Shown one piece after another: positions 8,796 to 19,933 of a stretch of 64,000 bases of DNA; positions within the stretch are counted from its first letter, which is position 1; each line of letters opens with the position of its first letter. The translations under genes were made by a program, and so were the position numbers. The notes beneath the pieces are model-generated. The model was not told where the DNA came from. It searched no databases and saw only the letters and a program-made list of their open reading frames with translations. The stretch is from Rahnella woolbedingensis (lineage in GTDB: Bacteria; Pseudomonadota; Gammaproteobacteria; Enterobacterales; Enterobacteriaceae): the NCBI RefSeq assembly GCF_003602095.1, contig NZ_RAHH01000002.1:124001-188000 (forward strand), in the 5' to 3' direction.

Positions 8796-10196
8796 ATGAC
8801 GTCCCCTACAGATGTGTCAGACAACGCTAAACCGCTTGCCTGCGATTCGGCAGCAGAAGCGGCGAAACCGGGTCACTTCCGTTACGTGGTGCTCGGAATG
8901 ATCTTTGCCATCACGGTGATTAACTACGCCGACCGCGCCACGCTGTCGATTGCCGGAACCGAAGTGTCGCGGGTGCTGAGCCTCGATCCGGTCATGCTCG
9001 GCATGGTTTTCTCGGCGTTTGCATGGGCGTATATGATCGGCCAAATCCCCGGCGGCTGGCTGCTGGATAAATTTGGCGCACGGCGGGTATACGGTTGCAG
9101 TTTGGTGCTGTGGTCAGTGTTTACCCTGTTACAGGGCACCGTCGGCTGGTTCGGCGTGAGCGGAATTTCAGCGGCCATCATGCTGTTCTTCCTGCGCTTT
9201 ATGCTCGGGCTGGTGGAGTCTCCGGCATTCCCCGCCAATGCGCGCATTGTCGCCTGCTGGTTTCCGACCAACGAACGCGGCACGGCCACGTCACTGTTTA
9301 ACTCCGCGCAGTACATGGCGATTGGCGTATTCACACCGATTATGGCGTGGCTGACTCACGCGCTCGGCTGGGAACATGTTTTCCTGTGGATGGGGGCGGT
9401 CGGGCTGTTCGCCGGGATTTTGTGGTTCGCATTGTATAAAGAGCCGCACAGCAGTCCGCACATCAAACCTGCCGAACTGGAACACATCCGTGCTAATGGC
9501 GCGCTGGTCGATCTCGAACTCAACCGCCGCGCCACGCGCCAGAAATTCACCTTCCGCGAAGTCATGCAACTGTTCCAGAGCCGCACGCTGTGGGGCATTT
9601 ACATCGGGCAGTACTGTATTACTTCGATGAGCTATTTCTTCATGACCTGGTTCCCGATTTACCTGATTAAAGGGCGCGGGATGACGGTTATGCAGGCAGG
9701 CTGGGTGGTGGCGTTACCGGCGATTTGCGGATTTACCGGCGGGGTGCTGGGCGGCGTGATGTCCGATTACATGATCCGCCGCGGTGTCAGCCCGTCGAAA
9801 GCGCGTAAAACGCCGTTCGTGCTGGGCATGTTTTTCGCCGCCATGCTGGCGATGGCGAACTTTGTTTCCACCGATGCGGCGGTGATTGCGCTGATGACGC
9901 TGGCATTCTTCGGTAAAGGCCTGTCAGCGATTGGCTGGGCGGTCATGTCCGATACTGCGCCGGAGAAAATGATCGGCCTGAGTGGCGGGGTGTTTAACTG
10001 TCTGGGCAACGTGGCCGGGATTATCACGCCGGTGGTCATCGGTTATATCGTGGCGGCGACGGGTTCCTTTAATCTCGCGCTGTGGTTTGTCGGGGCGCAC
10101 GGTTTGCTCGGCATGTTTGGCTATCTGGTGGTGGCCGGTAAGTTTGAGCGCATGGTGATCAGACCGGATGACAGGGAAAATGAGAATTGTTCTTGA
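8796..10196 (+). CDS. MFS transporter, GudP/GarP-like (hexarate/galactonate anion:H+ symporter family)
   Basis: 466 residues with about 12 membrane segments. Seen: INYADRATLSIAGTEVSRVL, FSAFAWAYMIGQIPGGWLLD, RFMLGLVESPAFPANARIVA, FNSAQYMAIGVFTPIMAWLTH and AFFGKGLSAIGWAVMSDTAP. These are the hallmark segments of the anion:cation symporter branch that includes E. coli GudP (glucarate/galactarate uptake). The N-terminal extension of about 25 residues is longer than in GudP. SD GGAGAG precedes the ATG. No catabolic gene is adjacent, so the substrate is uncertain. Likely regulated by the divergent LysR protein. Confidence 0.88.
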   Translation: MTSPTDVSDNAKPLACDSAAEAAKPGHFRYVVLGMIFAITVINYADRATLSIAGTEVSRVLSLDPVMLGMVFSAFAWAYMIGQIPGGWLLDKFGARRVYGCSLVLWSVFTLLQGTVGWFGVSGISAAIMLFFLRFMLGLVESPAFPANARIVACWFPTNERGTATSLFNSAQYMAIGVFTPIMAWLTHALGWEHVFLWMGAVGLFAGILWFALYKEPHSSPHIKPAELEHIRANGALVDLELNRRATRQKFTFREVMQLFQSRTLWGIYIGQYCITSMSYFFMTWFPIYLIKGRGMTVMQAGWVVALPAICGFTGGVLGGVMSDYMIRRGVSPSKARKTPFVLGMFFAAMLAMANFVSTDAAVIALMTLAFFGKGLSAIGWAVMSDTAPEKMIGLSGGVFNCLGNVAGIITPVVIGYIVAATGSFNLALWFVGAHGLLGMFGYLVVAGKFERMVIRPDDRENENCS

Positions 10197-10197
10197 T

Positions 10198-10214
10198 ATG
10201 ACAAGATGTGTCAT
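10198..10214 (+). promoter_or_regulatory. small dyad upstream of yojI
   Basis: ATGACA-AGATG-TGTCAT is a perfect inverted repeat 49 bp before the yojI start and just after the preceding stop codon. Possible operator or short leader hairpin. Confidence 0.3.
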
Positions 10215-10262
10215 TAAACTGCGTGCAGCATCATTTTCCTGCATTCAGAACGAGAAAAATTC

Positions 10263-11924
10263 ATGGAGTTGTTACGCGTCGTTTTTAAGCAATACCGTTG
10301 GCCGTTTTTAGGTGTAATGGCGCTGAGTTTGCTCAGCGCCGTTCTGGGCATTGGCCTGATCGCATTTATCAATCTGAAACTGATTGAAACCACGCAGGCT
10401 TCCTTAATCGTTCTGCCTGAATTCCTCGGGCTGTTACTGCTGCTGATGGCGGTGACCCTGGGCTCTCAGCTGGCCCTGACCATACTCGGGCACCACTTCA
10501 TTTACCGCCTGCGCGGACAATTCATCAAACGTATTTTAGATACCGATATCGAGCGCATCGAGCAGATCGGTAATGCGCAATTGCTTGCCAGTCTGGGCAG
10601 CGACATCCGCAATATCACGCTGGCGTTCGTGCGCCTGCCGGAGCTGGTACAGGGAATTATCCTGACCATTGGCTGCGCCGGATATCTGGCGTGGCTGTCG
10701 CCGGAAATGTTGCTGGTGACGGTTATCTGGCTGGTGATCACTATCTTTGGCGGCTTTAAGCTGGTGTCGCACGTTTACCGCCATCTGGCGAAAGTGCGTG
10801 ACGCAGAAGACAAGCTGCAAACTGATTACCAGAAAGTGATCGAAGGGCGCAAAGAGCTGGCGCTGAACCGCGAGCGGGCGCGTCATCTGTTTGACGAGAT
10901 TTACCGTAAAGATGCCGAAGAATATCGCCACCACATTATCCGCGCGGATACCTTCCATCTGAGTGCCGTGAACTGGTCGAATATCATGATGTTGGGCGCC
11001 ATCGGCCTGGTGTTCTTTATGGCCAACGGTATGGGCTGGTCCAATACTGAAGTGGCCGCAACGTATTCCCTGACGCTGCTGTTCCTGCGCACGCCGATGT
11101 TGCAGGCGGTCGGTGCGCTGCCGACGCTGCTCAGCGCGCAGGTGGCGTTTGGCAAACTGAAATCGCTGAAACTGGCCGAATACAACGAAGCATTTACGCC
11201 CGCTGTGGCGGCGAAACGCTGGCAGACGCTGGAGTTACGTGATCTGGTGTTCAGCTATGAAGGCAAGGCAGAGGGCGCGGATTTTGGCGTCGGCCCGCTT
11301 AATCTGACCATCACCCGTGGCGAACTGGTATTCCTGATTGGCGGCAACGGCAGCGGGAAATCGACGATGGCGATGTTACTGACCGGCCTGTATCAGCCGC
11401 GCTCCGGGCAGATCCTGCTCGACGGCGTGCCGGTGACCGCCGAAAACGCCGAACAGTATCGCCAGATTTTCTCGGCGGTGTTTACCGATTTCCACCTGTT
11501 TGGTCAGCTGATCGGCCCGCAGGGCGGGCAGCCGGATCCGCAGGTGGTGGAAGACTGGCTGCAACGTCTGAAAATGAAAGAAAAACTTCAGTTCAGCGGC
11601 AATGAAGTCACCAACCTGCAACTGTCACAGGGACAGCGTAAACGTGTGGCGCTGCTGCTGGCGGCGGCAGAAGGGCGTGATTTCCTGCTGCTCGACGAAT
11701 GGGCTGCCGATCAGGATCCGCAATTTCGCCGGACGTTCTATCGTGAGCTGTTGCCGCAATTGCGTGATATGGGGAAAACCGTGCTGGCAATCAGTCACGA
11801 TGATCACTATTTTGAACACGCTGACCGCCTGCTGGAAATGCGGACGGGCAAACTGACAGAGCTCCACGGGCAGGCGCGTATTGATGCCAGCCGTGATGCG
11901 GTCGCACAAATTGGAAGTCACTAA
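10263..11924 (+). CDS. yojI: ABC transporter permease/ATP-binding protein YojI (cyclic/microcin peptide export family)
   Basis: 553 residues, fused permease and ATPase, matching E. coli YojI (547) closely ([40 protein letters not shown]). The membrane domain spans about residues 15-290. The ATPase has Walker [10 protein letters not shown] (360-368), the signature-like LSQGQRKR, Walker B FLLLDEW, and AISHDDHYF carrying the switch His. E. coli YojI exports microcin J25 with TolC. It is the first gene of a probable two-gene unit with the unknown membrane protein 22 bp downstream. Confidence 0.92.
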   Translation: MELLRVVFKQYRWPFLGVMALSLLSAVLGIGLIAFINLKLIETTQASLIVLPEFLGLLLLLMAVTLGSQLALTILGHHFIYRLRGQFIKRILDTDIERIEQIGNAQLLASLGSDIRNITLAFVRLPELVQGIILTIGCAGYLAWLSPEMLLVTVIWLVITIFGGFKLVSHVYRHLAKVRDAEDKLQTDYQKVIEGRKELALNRERARHLFDEIYRKDAEEYRHHIIRADTFHLSAVNWSNIMMLGAIGLVFFMANGMGWSNTEVAATYSLTLLFLRTPMLQAVGALPTLLSAQVAFGKLKSLKLAEYNEAFTPAVAAKRWQTLELRDLVFSYEGKAEGADFGVGPLNLTITRGELVFLIGGNGSGKSTMAMLLTGLYQPRSGQILLDGVPVTAENAEQYRQIFSAVFTDFHLFGQLIGPQGGQPDPQVVEDWLQRLKMKEKLQFSGNEVTNLQLSQGQRKRVALLLAAAEGRDFLLLDEWAADQDPQFRRTFYRELLPQLRDMGKTVLAISHDDHYFEHADRLLEMRTGKLTELHGQARIDASRDAVAQIGSH

Positions 11925-11946
11925 TTTTTTCTGAAGGCAACGGATA

Positions 11947-12765
11947 ATGAACTGGACAGAAGTGATGGTGTGGGGCATCAGCGGCGTGGTTGTGGGTTCG
12001 CTGCTCGGGGCATTACACAAAAAAGGCAAAATCGGACGCATTCCGGCCGTTGTTTTGTTCCTGGTGCTAATAGTCGGCGGCAATATTTTATGGGGCGGGG
12101 TGATCAAACCGCGTATCGCCGGAGCAGACGAAGAACAGAAGATTGATCAGGCGCTGGAAGCCCTGCCGCTGTATAACACCATCAAAATGCAGGAACCGGC
12201 GCTGTACGCGCAGATCCGCAGCAATATTCTGAACATGAAGAAAGAGGGCAAATCGCAGCAGGAAGCGATCGACACCGTGAAACCGAGGGTGTCCGTGTTG
12301 CTCTCGCAGCGCATCACGCATGCGCCGGACGCCAATGTGAACGAGGCCATGCAGGTCAATCTGGAAGAAATGCAGACGTTGCAGGCGCGCAAAGACGGCA
12401 GCTGTTTTAAATTTCTTTACCCGCAGGTCAGCGGTGGCATTAACACCGCACAGGTTCTGCCTGCACAATTGTTCCAGAAAGATCTCAATACCATGAACGA
12501 TTTACTGCTGGCGACCGGCAACGGGCAGACTGCGCAACCTGAGGCCGTCAGCACCGAAAAAGTGGTGCAGATGATGGCTCCGGTGCGCGAGGCACTAGCG
12601 AATATGTACGGCGAGCAATTGCAGATGTTCAGTGATCTGACCAAACCGGACGTCGACCGGGAAAAAGTCTGCGAAATTTCAATCAGCCTGTATTCAGGGA
12701 TCCTGGCGCTTCAGCCAGCGGATTCCGCGGCGATCCTGCGCCAGATGCTGGGCAAAAAAGACTAG
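11947..12765 (+). CDS. membrane-anchored protein of unknown function
   Basis: 272 residues. Two N-terminal hydrophobic stretches (about 8-22 and 33-53: VMVWGISGVVVGSLLGAL, then VVLFLVLIVGGNILWGGVI) precede a soluble, helix-rich domain with two isolated Cys residues (SCFKF, EKVCEIS). I do not recognise the family. It starts 22 bp after yojI with a weak SD (GAAGG) and is probably co-transcribed, so it may accompany the exporter, but nothing in the sequence shows a direct role. An imperfect GC-rich hairpin (about 12775-12801, no T-run) follows it. Confidence 0.75.
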   Translation: MNWTEVMVWGISGVVVGSLLGALHKKGKIGRIPAVVLFLVLIVGGNILWGGVIKPRIAGADEEQKIDQALEALPLYNTIKMQEPALYAQIRSNILNMKKEGKSQQEAIDTVKPRVSVLLSQRITHAPDANVNEAMQVNLEEMQTLQARKDGSCFKFLYPQVSGGINTAQVLPAQLFQKDLNTMNDLLLATGNGQTAQPEAVSTEKVVQMMAPVREALANMYGEQLQMFSDLTKPDVDREKVCEISISLYSGILALQPADSAAILRQMLGKKD

Positions 12766-12913
12766 TCTGAAGACGGGCAGCCTCTTCTGCGGGCTGTCCG
12801 TGTTCATACAGTTAAACAAACAGACAATCCCTACTATTCTTCTTAATAAGAAAGAGTATTCTTCTCCCGCTTTTCTAAAACATAATTTCTCGAGCTCCCG
12901 GAACCATCCTTCT

Positions 12914-15337
12914 ATGCAAAAAATGTTAAGAGTGCCGTTGTTACTGGCATTGTTGTCATGTTTATTTCTGACGCCGGTACTAAGTTACGCGGACGATAGC
13001 ACCGATAAGCCCGCGGCTGAACAACCGGTTAAAGTGAATGCCAGCACGGCTTTACCGGCGTTACAAAAACGTCTGGATTCACTTAAACAGCAGGTTTCTG
13101 CGGCTAAATCCGACAAGAAATTTACCGGTCTGAGCGACGAGGCCATCAAACTGGCCGATGACGCCGACAAACTGACGGTAGCGCTGGAACCGCAACTCAC
13201 GCAGGTTCAGGCACAGCTTGATGTGCTGGGGCCGGCACCTGCGCCGGGCACCCTGACGGAAACGCCGCAGGTTATCAGCCAGCGTAACAAGCTCAATAAC
13301 AGCAAAACTTTGCTGACCACTCAAATTGAGCAGACCAAAGCCATTGGCGTGGGCGCACGTAACCTTTCCTCGCAGATTTTGGGCTTACGTCGTGACGCGC
13401 TGAAAACCCAGATTGCGCTTAATACCGGCAGTATTCTTGGCGCCAGTTTCTGGGCACCGCTCATCACCCCGAATAATAACGATGCGGCACGTTTCGATGA
13501 TTTTGGTTCGCAGGTTAAAGATGCCTGGGATCAGGCCTGGGACGCTGACTGGCGTGTCGGTACCGGGATATACCTGCTGCTGGCACTGGTGATTGGTCTG
13601 GCGGGCCGTCGTCTGTTGGATAAACCGATAAACTGGATCCTGCCGCGCTGGCTGCCGCAAGGGCGTTTTCGTCGCAGTTTTCTGGCCTGTTTCACCACGC
13701 TGAGCACCATGTTAACCCTTGGCATCAGCGTTCAGCTGCTGGGTTATATTTTCACCCGCCTGCCGGATACTTCGCCGTGGGTGATTGAGTTTGCCGGACA
13801 ACTGGTCGAGCTGACTTATTTCTCGGCGGTGATTGCCGGTCTGGGTATTGCGCTGCTGTCGAACAATCATCCGTCCTGGCGTCTGCCGGGGATTGCGGAT
13901 CCGCTGGCAAAAACGCTGGCGTCGTTCCCGATCCTGCTGGCAGGCTTTATTTTCCTGTTCGGTATCATTGAGCAACTGAATAATCTGGTCGGTGCCAGCG
14001 TCGCCGCGACGTTATTTGGTAACGGATTAGCGGCATTACTGGTGGCGCTCAACTGCCTGATTGCGCCGGTGCGCGTGAACCGTATGCGTCGCAAAATGAA
14101 AGCCGATGGCGAGCAAACCGAAGCGCGTTCCACGCTGGCGGGGCTTATCCATCTGGTGATCAGCCTGACGGCGTTTGTCATTCTGATAGCGCTGCTGATC
14201 GGCTACATTCCGCTGGCGCGTTTCGTGACCTTCGAACTGCTGTGGATTGGTCTGGTGGTCAGTTGCCTGTATCTGCTGATCCATTTTGTGGTGGATTTGT
14301 GCGAAAGCGTGTTTTCGCCGACCACGCACAGCGGCAAAATCCTCAAAAGCACGCTGAGCGTCAATGACCGCCATCTTTCACTGGCTGCGACATTATTCTC
14401 GGCAATCGGCAAAACCGCTTTGCTGCTGATGGCTGCCGTCGCGCTGCTCAACGGTACGTTCGGGACGACAACGCCGATGGAGTTGCTGGCGAAACTCGCG
14501 GATATCTGGGGCGGAAAAGGCCTCGAGAGCATGAACATTATTCCGGCGCACGCGGTTAACGCGGTGCTGTGTCTGGTGGTCGGCTGGTATATTCTGCGCT
14601 CCGCACGCCGCTGGCTGGACAATGATTTCCTGCCAAAAACCATGATGGATCGCGGGATGCGCGCGTCGCTGGTGACGCTGTTCACCAACGTGGGCTACGT
14701 GCTGATTATCCTGCTGACGCTGTCATCGCTGGGCATTGAATGGAACAAACTGGCGTGGATCGTCAGTGCCTTGTCGGTCGGTATCGGTTTTGGTTTGCAG
14801 GAGATAGTGAAGAACTTTATCTCCGGTCTGATCCTGCTGACTGAGCGTCCTGTGAAAGTGGGTGACTTGATCAGTATCAGCGGTGTAGAAGGGGACATCC
14901 GTCGTATCAATGTCCGCGCAACTGAAATTCAGCTGAGCGATAAATCCACCGTAATTGTGCCGAACTCCCAGCTGATTTCGCAGAACGTGCGTAACGCCAC
15001 CATGGGTAACGCGCAGGGCGTGGCGACGATCGCGCTGACATTCCCGCTGGATATTGACCCTGAACAGGTGAAGACGCTGCTGCTGGAAGCCTACAATCTG
15101 CACGAATCTATTCTGGAAAATCCACCGGCGTCGGTAAGTTTCAAAGAACTGGGTCCGACAGGGATTGTGCTGAGCGTGACCGGCTACGTCAACAGTCCGC
15201 GTATGGTCAGCGGCACGCGCAGTGATTTGCTGTACGAAATCCTCAAAATGCTGCGCGCAGCGGGGATCAGCCTGAGTCAGACGCAGACGATGATTTTGGA
15301 GAAACCGGCAGAGAGGGTTGTTCCGGTGGAAGAGTGA
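12914..15337 (+). CDS. large MscS-type mechanosensitive channel with periplasmic N-terminal domain
   Basis: 807 residues from the ATG at 12914. A signal peptide (LRVPLLLALLSCLFLTPVLSYA) leads to a periplasmic coiled-coil-rich domain (DUF3772-like, about residues 25-170). About ten membrane segments follow, then the MscS core: SALSVGIGFGLQEIVKNFI, ILLTERPVKVGDLI and STVIVPNSQLISQNVRN. Such proteins gate in response to membrane tension and release solutes on osmotic downshock. The frame is open from a GTG at 12800, but the signal peptide supports 12914; no strong SD is seen for either. It differs from E. coli MscK, YbiO and YjeP, so no symbol is given. Confidence 0.85.
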   Translation: MQKMLRVPLLLALLSCLFLTPVLSYADDSTDKPAAEQPVKVNASTALPALQKRLDSLKQQVSAAKSDKKFTGLSDEAIKLADDADKLTVALEPQLTQVQAQLDVLGPAPAPGTLTETPQVISQRNKLNNSKTLLTTQIEQTKAIGVGARNLSSQILGLRRDALKTQIALNTGSILGASFWAPLITPNNNDAARFDDFGSQVKDAWDQAWDADWRVGTGIYLLLALVIGLAGRRLLDKPINWILPRWLPQGRFRRSFLACFTTLSTMLTLGISVQLLGYIFTRLPDTSPWVIEFAGQLVELTYFSAVIAGLGIALLSNNHPSWRLPGIADPLAKTLASFPILLAGFIFLFGIIEQLNNLVGASVAATLFGNGLAALLVALNCLIAPVRVNRMRRKMKADGEQTEARSTLAGLIHLVISLTAFVILIALLIGYIPLARFVTFELLWIGLVVSCLYLLIHFVVDLCESVFSPTTHSGKILKSTLSVNDRHLSLAATLFSAIGKTALLLMAAVALLNGTFGTTTPMELLAKLADIWGGKGLESMNIIPAHAVNAVLCLVVGWYILRSARRWLDNDFLPKTMMDRGMRASLVTLFTNVGYVLIILLTLSSLGIEWNKLAWIVSALSVGIGFGLQEIVKNFISGLILLTERPVKVGDLISISGVEGDIRRINVRATEIQLSDKSTVIVPNSQLISQNVRNATMGNAQGVATIALTFPLDIDPEQVKTLLLEAYNLHESILENPPASVSFKELGPTGIVLSVTGYVNSPRMVSGTRSDLLYEILKMLRAAGISLSQTQTMILEKPAERVVPVEE

Positions 15338-15370
15338 TAGGTGTGGGATTACGGTCCCACACGCCGTTTC

Positions 15371-15536
15371 AACGTCAACGTCAACTTCAACTTCAAGGTC
15401 GTGGGCTTCGGCCCACACCGACTTGGGGAGCGGCCTATTGCCGCCGCCCCCCAAGACCCCCCGGGCTCTTTCACTGCGCGCTTACGCGTCCTCTGGGCCA
15501 GTTTGGGCGGTGAGCCCAAGGTGTTGACGTTAGCAG
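15371..15536. repeat. dispersed repeat family 1, compact copy (MITE-like, terminal inverted repeats)
   Basis: The core runs about 15397-15523. Both ends are hairpins: GTGGGC-TTCG-GCCCAC (15401-15416) and TTGGGC-GGTGA-GCCCAA (15503-15519). A larger GC-rich internal hairpin lies at 15422-15455. The flanks carry GTCAAC/TTCAAC hexamers on the left and GTTGACGTT on the right. The reverse complement shares about 42 bp with 30881-30926 (one mismatch) and its other half with 31275-31355. It sits between the convergent MscS-type gene and cusA. Confidence 0.7.
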
Positions 15537-15557
15537 CGTTCAGTGCAACTGAAAAAA

Positions 15558-18500
15558 CTATTTATTTTTGTTTCCCCGCCTCCTGTGCGCCAGCAAATAC
15601 ACCACCGGGATCACCAGCATCGACAGCAGCGGGGCGCTCACCATACCGCCGATCATCGGCGCGGCAATTCTCTGCATCACTTCTGAACCGGTTCCGCCGC
15701 CCCACATAATCGGCAGTAAACCCGCCATAATGGTCGCGACGGTCATGGCTTTTGGCCGCACGCGCAACACCGCTCCGTGGTGAATCGCGTCGCACAGTTC
15801 TGCTTCGGTCATTTCATCACCGGCTGTTTTCTGGCGCTGCACTGCCTGATTCAGGTACAGCACCATAATCACGCCGAACTCGGCGGCGACGCCTGCCAGG
15901 GCAATAAAACCGACGGCGGCGGCGACCGATAAATTAAAGTTCAGCAGATACAACAGCCAGACGCCGCCGGTCAGGGCGAACGGCAGCGTCGCCATGATAA
16001 GCAGGGCATCCCGTACGCTGCTGAAGGTGACATACAACAGCACGAAGATGATCAGCAGCGTCACCGGCAGCACAATTTTCAGTTTTGCCGTGGCGCGTTC
16101 GAGATACTCGAATTGCCCCGACCAGCTTACCGTGACGCCTTCCGGTAATTTCACCTGCTGATTCACCGCCTGTTGCATATCTTCAACGGCAGATTTCAAA
16201 TCGCGGCCGCGTAAATCCACATAGATCCAGTCTGACAAACGGGCGTTTTCGCTTTTCAGCATCGGCGGGCCGTCGGTGACGTTAACCGAAGCCAGCGCTG
16301 ACAGTGGCACCTGCGCGCCGGAAGCGGTCAGCACCGGTAAATCACGCAGCGCCTGTACGTTGTCGCGCAGTTCACGCGGATAACGCAGGTTGATCGGATA
16401 TCGTTCACGGCCTTCCAGCGTCTCGCCGATATTTTCCCCGCCGACCAGCGTCGAGACCAGCGATTGCAGCTCGGTAACCGTGACACCGTAACGTGCGGCT
16501 TCGCGGCGGTTAATATCAATATCAACGTAACGGCCGCCTTCCAGCCTTTCTGCCAGTGCTGACGTGACGCCGGGCACCTGCTTTACGATATGCTCAATCT
16601 GCTGCGCGACGGCTTCTATTTGCGCGATGTTATTGCCATTCACCTTGATGCCGACCGGGCTTTTGATGCCGGTCGCCAGCATGTCGAGACGGTTGCGGAT
16701 AGGCGGCACCCACACGTTGGCGATACCCGGCAATTTCACCGCGTTATCGAGCTCCGTCACCAGTTTGTCCGGCGTCATGCCTGGCCGCCACTGGTCGCGG
16801 GGCTTAAAGCGGATGGTGGTTTCAATCATGGTCAGCGGCGCGGGATCGGTGGCGCTGTCGGCACGTCCGGCTTTACCCATTACGGTGGCGACTTCCGGCA
16901 CGGTTTTAATTAACCGATCCGTTTGCTGCAATAAACGCGCGGCTTCACGGGCGGAAATGCCCGGCAGCGTGGAAGGCATATACAGCAGGTCGCCTTCATC
17001 GAGCGGCGGCATGAATTCACTGCCGAGTTTCGCCAGCGGATACAGCGACACCAGCAGGAACAGGCCGCTGCACAACAGCGTGGTTTTTGGGCGTTTCAGC
17101 ACCGCAGCAAGTACCGGCTGATAGGCGGCAATCAGCCAGCGGTTGACAGGACTGGCGTTTTCATCAGGGATTTTTCCGCGAATAAAATAGCCCATCAGCA
17201 CCGGCACCAGCGTAATCCCCAGCCCGGCAGACACCGCCATCGCGTAGGTTTTAGTGAATGCCAGCGGCGAGAACATCCGGCCTTCCTGTGCCTCGAGCGA
17301 AAAAACCGGAATAAACGACAGGGTGATGATCAGCAGACTGCAAAACAGCGCTGGCCCGACTTCCGTGGCCGCCCGCTCAGAGACTTTCCAGTAATCCGCC
17401 GACGTCGGCTGCTGACCGGGATGAACGTGCCGCCATTGCTCCAGCACTTTGTGCATATTCTCGATCATCACAATCGCCGCATCGACCATCGCCCCGATGG
17501 CAATTGCGATACCGCCGAGCGACATAATATTGGCGCTGACCCCCTGATAATGCATGACGATAAACGCGCCGAGAATGCCGAGCGGTAATGTGATAATCGC
17601 CACCAGCGCCGAGCGGAAGTGGAACAAGAACAGGGCGCAGACTACGGCCACGACTATGAATTCTTCCAGCAGTTTGTGCGACAGCGTTTCGACGGCGTGT
17701 TCGATCAGCGGCTGGCGGTCATACACCGGCACGATTTCCACGCCCGCAGGCAGCGTGCGGGCCAGGGCGTTCAGCCGGACTTTCACCGCTTTCAGGGTTT
17801 CCAGCGCGTTTTTGCCCGACCGCATAACAATCACGCCGCCCGCCACTTCACCTTCACCGTTGAGTTCTGCCACGCCGCGCCGCAGTTCCGGCCCGGTGCG
17901 CACGGTCGCCACGTCCGAAAGCAGCACCGGAATACCGCTGTTCACCGTCACCACCACATTGTTGAAATCCTCGAGGCTTTTGAGATAGCCGGAAGTGCGC
18001 ACCATGTATTCGGCTTCGCCCATTTCCAGAAGCGAACCGCTGCTTTCCTGATTGGCGCTTTTCAGGGCGCTGACGACCTGCTGATGCGTTACGCCACGGG
18101 CGCGCATCCGTTGCGGATCCGCCACCACCTGATACTGGCGCACCATACCGCCGATGCTGGCGACTTCAGACACATTCGGCACGGTTTTCAGGTCATAACG
18201 CAGCGTCCAGTCCTGCAGGGCGCGCAGCTGTTCGAGGCTGTGTTTCCCGGTTTTATCTACCAGAGCGTATTCGTAAATCCAGCCGACGCCGGTGGCATCC
18301 GGCCCGAGCGACGCTTTGGCACCAGCAGGCAGCGAGGATTGCACCTGACTCAGATATTCCAGCACGCGCGAGCGCGCCCAGTAAGGATCGGTGCCGTCAT
18401 CGAACAGCACATAAACGTAGGCGTCGCCGAACATCGAAAAGCCGCGCACGGTTTTCGCGCCAGGCACCGACAGCAGGGTGGTGGTCAGCGGATAGGTCAC

Positions 18501-18692
18501 CTGATCTTCGATAATTTGCGGCGCTTTGCCCGGATAACTCACGCGCACGATCACCTGCACATCGGAGAGATCAGGCAGGGCGTCGAGCGGGGCTTTCTGC
18601 AATGACCAGATGCCCCAGCCTGCCATCATCAGCGCAGCGAGCAACACCAGCAGCCGGTTTTTCAGCGACCAGCGGATCACGGCGGCAATCAT
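15558..18692 (-). CDS. cusA: copper/silver efflux RND pump, inner-membrane subunit CusA
   Basis: 1044 residues (E. coli CusA 1047), the trimeric proton-driven pump of the CusCBA complex that exports Cu(I)/Ag(I). Twelve membrane segments in the RND pattern. The three metal-binding methionines are present as Met572 (LLYMPST), Met622 (PLTMIETT) and Met671 (RLDMLATG). The proton-relay Asp is in [13 protein letters not shown] (about 404). Its ATG overlaps the cusB stop by 4 bases (ATGA). Last gene of the operon. Followed by an intergenic repeat rather than an obvious terminator. Confidence 0.95.
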   Translation of the reverse strand: MIAAVIRWSLKNRLLVLLAALMMAGWGIWSLQKAPLDALPDLSDVQVIVRVSYPGKAPQIIEDQVTYPLTTTLLSVPGAKTVRGFSMFGDAYVYVLFDDGTDPYWARSRVLEYLSQVQSSLPAGAKASLGPDATGVGWIYEYALVDKTGKHSLEQLRALQDWTLRYDLKTVPNVSEVASIGGMVRQYQVVADPQRMRARGVTHQQVVSALKSANQESSGSLLEMGEAEYMVRTSGYLKSLEDFNNVVVTVNSGIPVLLSDVATVRTGPELRRGVAELNGEGEVAGGVIVMRSGKNALETLKAVKVRLNALARTLPAGVEIVPVYDRQPLIEHAVETLSHKLLEEFIVVAVVCALFLFHFRSALVAIITLPLGILGAFIVMHYQGVSANIMSLGGIAIAIGAMVDAAIVMIENMHKVLEQWRHVHPGQQPTSADYWKVSERAATEVGPALFCSLLIITLSFIPVFSLEAQEGRMFSPLAFTKTYAMAVSAGLGITLVPVLMGYFIRGKIPDENASPVNRWLIAAYQPVLAAVLKRPKTTLLCSGLFLLVSLYPLAKLGSEFMPPLDEGDLLYMPSTLPGISAREAARLLQQTDRLIKTVPEVATVMGKAGRADSATDPAPLTMIETTIRFKPRDQWRPGMTPDKLVTELDNAVKLPGIANVWVPPIRNRLDMLATGIKSPVGIKVNGNNIAQIEAVAQQIEHIVKQVPGVTSALAERLEGGRYVDIDINRREAARYGVTVTELQSLVSTLVGGENIGETLEGRERYPINLRYPRELRDNVQALRDLPVLTASGAQVPLSALASVNVTDGPPMLKSENARLSDWIYVDLRGRDLKSAVEDMQQAVNQQVKLPEGVTVSWSGQFEYLERATAKLKIVLPVTLLIIFVLLYVTFSSVRDALLIMATLPFALTGGVWLLYLLNFNLSVAAAVGFIALAGVAAEFGVIMVLYLNQAVQRQKTAGDEMTEAELCDAIHHGAVLRVRPKAMTVATIMAGLLPIMWGGGTGSEVMQRIAAPMIGGMVSAPLLSMLVIPVVYLLAHRRRGNKNK

Positions 18693-19933
18693 AAATCACC
18701 TCCGTGCTGATGCGTTTCTGACGTCGTGGCGTCGGTGGCTGGCAGCGCGCTGCGCAGGCTGGCTTCGGAATCAATGAGGAACTGGCCTGAAGTGACAACA
18801 GACTGACCTTCCGTGAGGCCGGAAAGCACCTGCGTCCAGCCATCACGCGTCGCGCCGGTGGTCACTGCCTGCGGGGTGAAATGCCCGTTGCCGTCGTCAA
18901 GCAGAACGGTATTGCGGCTGCCGGTCTGGATAAGTGCCTCCTGCGGGATTGCCAGAACAGCCGTCTGCGCGCTGATATCCGGCGACAAATTCAGGTACAT
19001 ACCGGGGCGAAGTTTCTCCTGCGGATTGTCAATGACCACACGGGCTTTCAGCGTGCGGCTGACGGCATCGACATCCGGCAGCAATTCACTTACCGTGCCG
19101 TGGAATGTTTCGCCCGGCTGGCTGTCAGTGCTGGCGGTGACCTTGCTGCCTGTCTGAATCTGACGGGCGGCGGAAGGCGGATAATCCATCACGATCCACA
19201 CCTGTTTCAGGCTGGTCAGTTCGAACAACGGCTGCGTGGCGCTGACCTGCGCGCCTTCGCGCACGAATAGCTGGCTGAGATAACCGTCTTCCGGCGCGAG
19301 CAGGGTGATGCGGGTTTGCGGCTGACCGGTTTTATCGACGCTGCGCAGAATGTCTTCCGGCATAAACTGCAAGGCCAGCCGCTGGCGGGCGGCGGCTGTC
19401 AGATTGCGATCACCCAGCTGACGCACTGCCAGATATTCCTGCTGCGCGGCGGTCCAGTCGGGTATCCACAGCGTCGCCAGTTTCTGGCCTTTTTTCACCG
19501 GCTGCTGGCTGGCGGCAACATACAGTTTTTCGACCAAACCGTTTGCCCGCGCTGAAATGGTGCGCAGGCTGCGCTCATCGGCGCTGACCGTGCCGTAAAC
19601 ATTGAGCGGGGCGTTTAACATCCGGCGTTGCACCTTTTCACTGCGCATACCGAGATTTTGCTGCTGACGGGCGCTTACCGTAACACCGCCGTCATCCGCC
19701 ACTTCATCGGCATAACGCGGCATCAGATCCATATCCATAAAGGGTGATTTACCCGGTTTATCGAAACGCTGATCCGGCGTCATCGGGTCATACCAGTACA
19801 GCACTTTGCGTTCGGCAGGCGTGGCCGCAGCGCCTGTTTGTACGGGCTGGCTGTGGCGACCCGCGATATAACCAGCGGCAAGTGCGGCCACAATGGCAAG
19901 AGCCAGCAAGCTGTAAGTTTTAGCACAAGTCAT
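18689..19933 (-). CDS. cusB: copper/silver efflux periplasmic adaptor CusB
   Basis: 414 residues. An N-terminal membrane anchor/signal ([19 protein letters not shown]) is followed by the CusB metal-site region containing [20 protein letters not shown]. Met51, Met66 and Met68 match the three metal-relay methionines of E. coli CusB. Then come the heavy-metal adaptor barrel-sandwich, beta-barrel and membrane-proximal domains. It links CusA to the outer-membrane channel and hands over metal from CusF. The ATG overlaps the upstream channel gene stop by one base (TAATG). Confidence 0.93.
   Translation of the reverse strand: MTCAKTYSLLALAIVAALAAGYIAGRHSQPVQTGAAATPAERKVLYWYDPMTPDQRFDKPGKSPFMDMDLMPRYADEVADDGGVTVSARQQQNLGMRSEKVQRRMLNAPLNVYGTVSADERSLRTISARANGLVEKLYVAASQQPVKKGQKLATLWIPDWTAAQQEYLAVRQLGDRNLTAAARQRLALQFMPEDILRSVDKTGQPQTRITLLAPEDGYLSQLFVREGAQVSATQPLFELTSLKQVWIVMDYPPSAARQIQTGSKVTASTDSQPGETFHGTVSELLPDVDAVSRTLKARVVIDNPQEKLRPGMYLNLSPDISAQTAVLAIPQEALIQTGSRNTVLLDDGNGHFTPQAVTTGATRDGWTQVLSGLTEGQSVVTSGQFLIDSEASLRSALPATDATTSETHQHGGDL

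Noticed and set aside
12800-12913. Extended start of the MscS-type gene
   Set aside because: The 38 extra residues would precede and bury a good signal peptide, and the region overlaps the hairpin after the previous gene.
17619-18605. 328-residue plus-strand frame opposite cusA
   Set aside because: His/Arg/Phe-rich shadow of a high-GC coding strand; cusA is certain.
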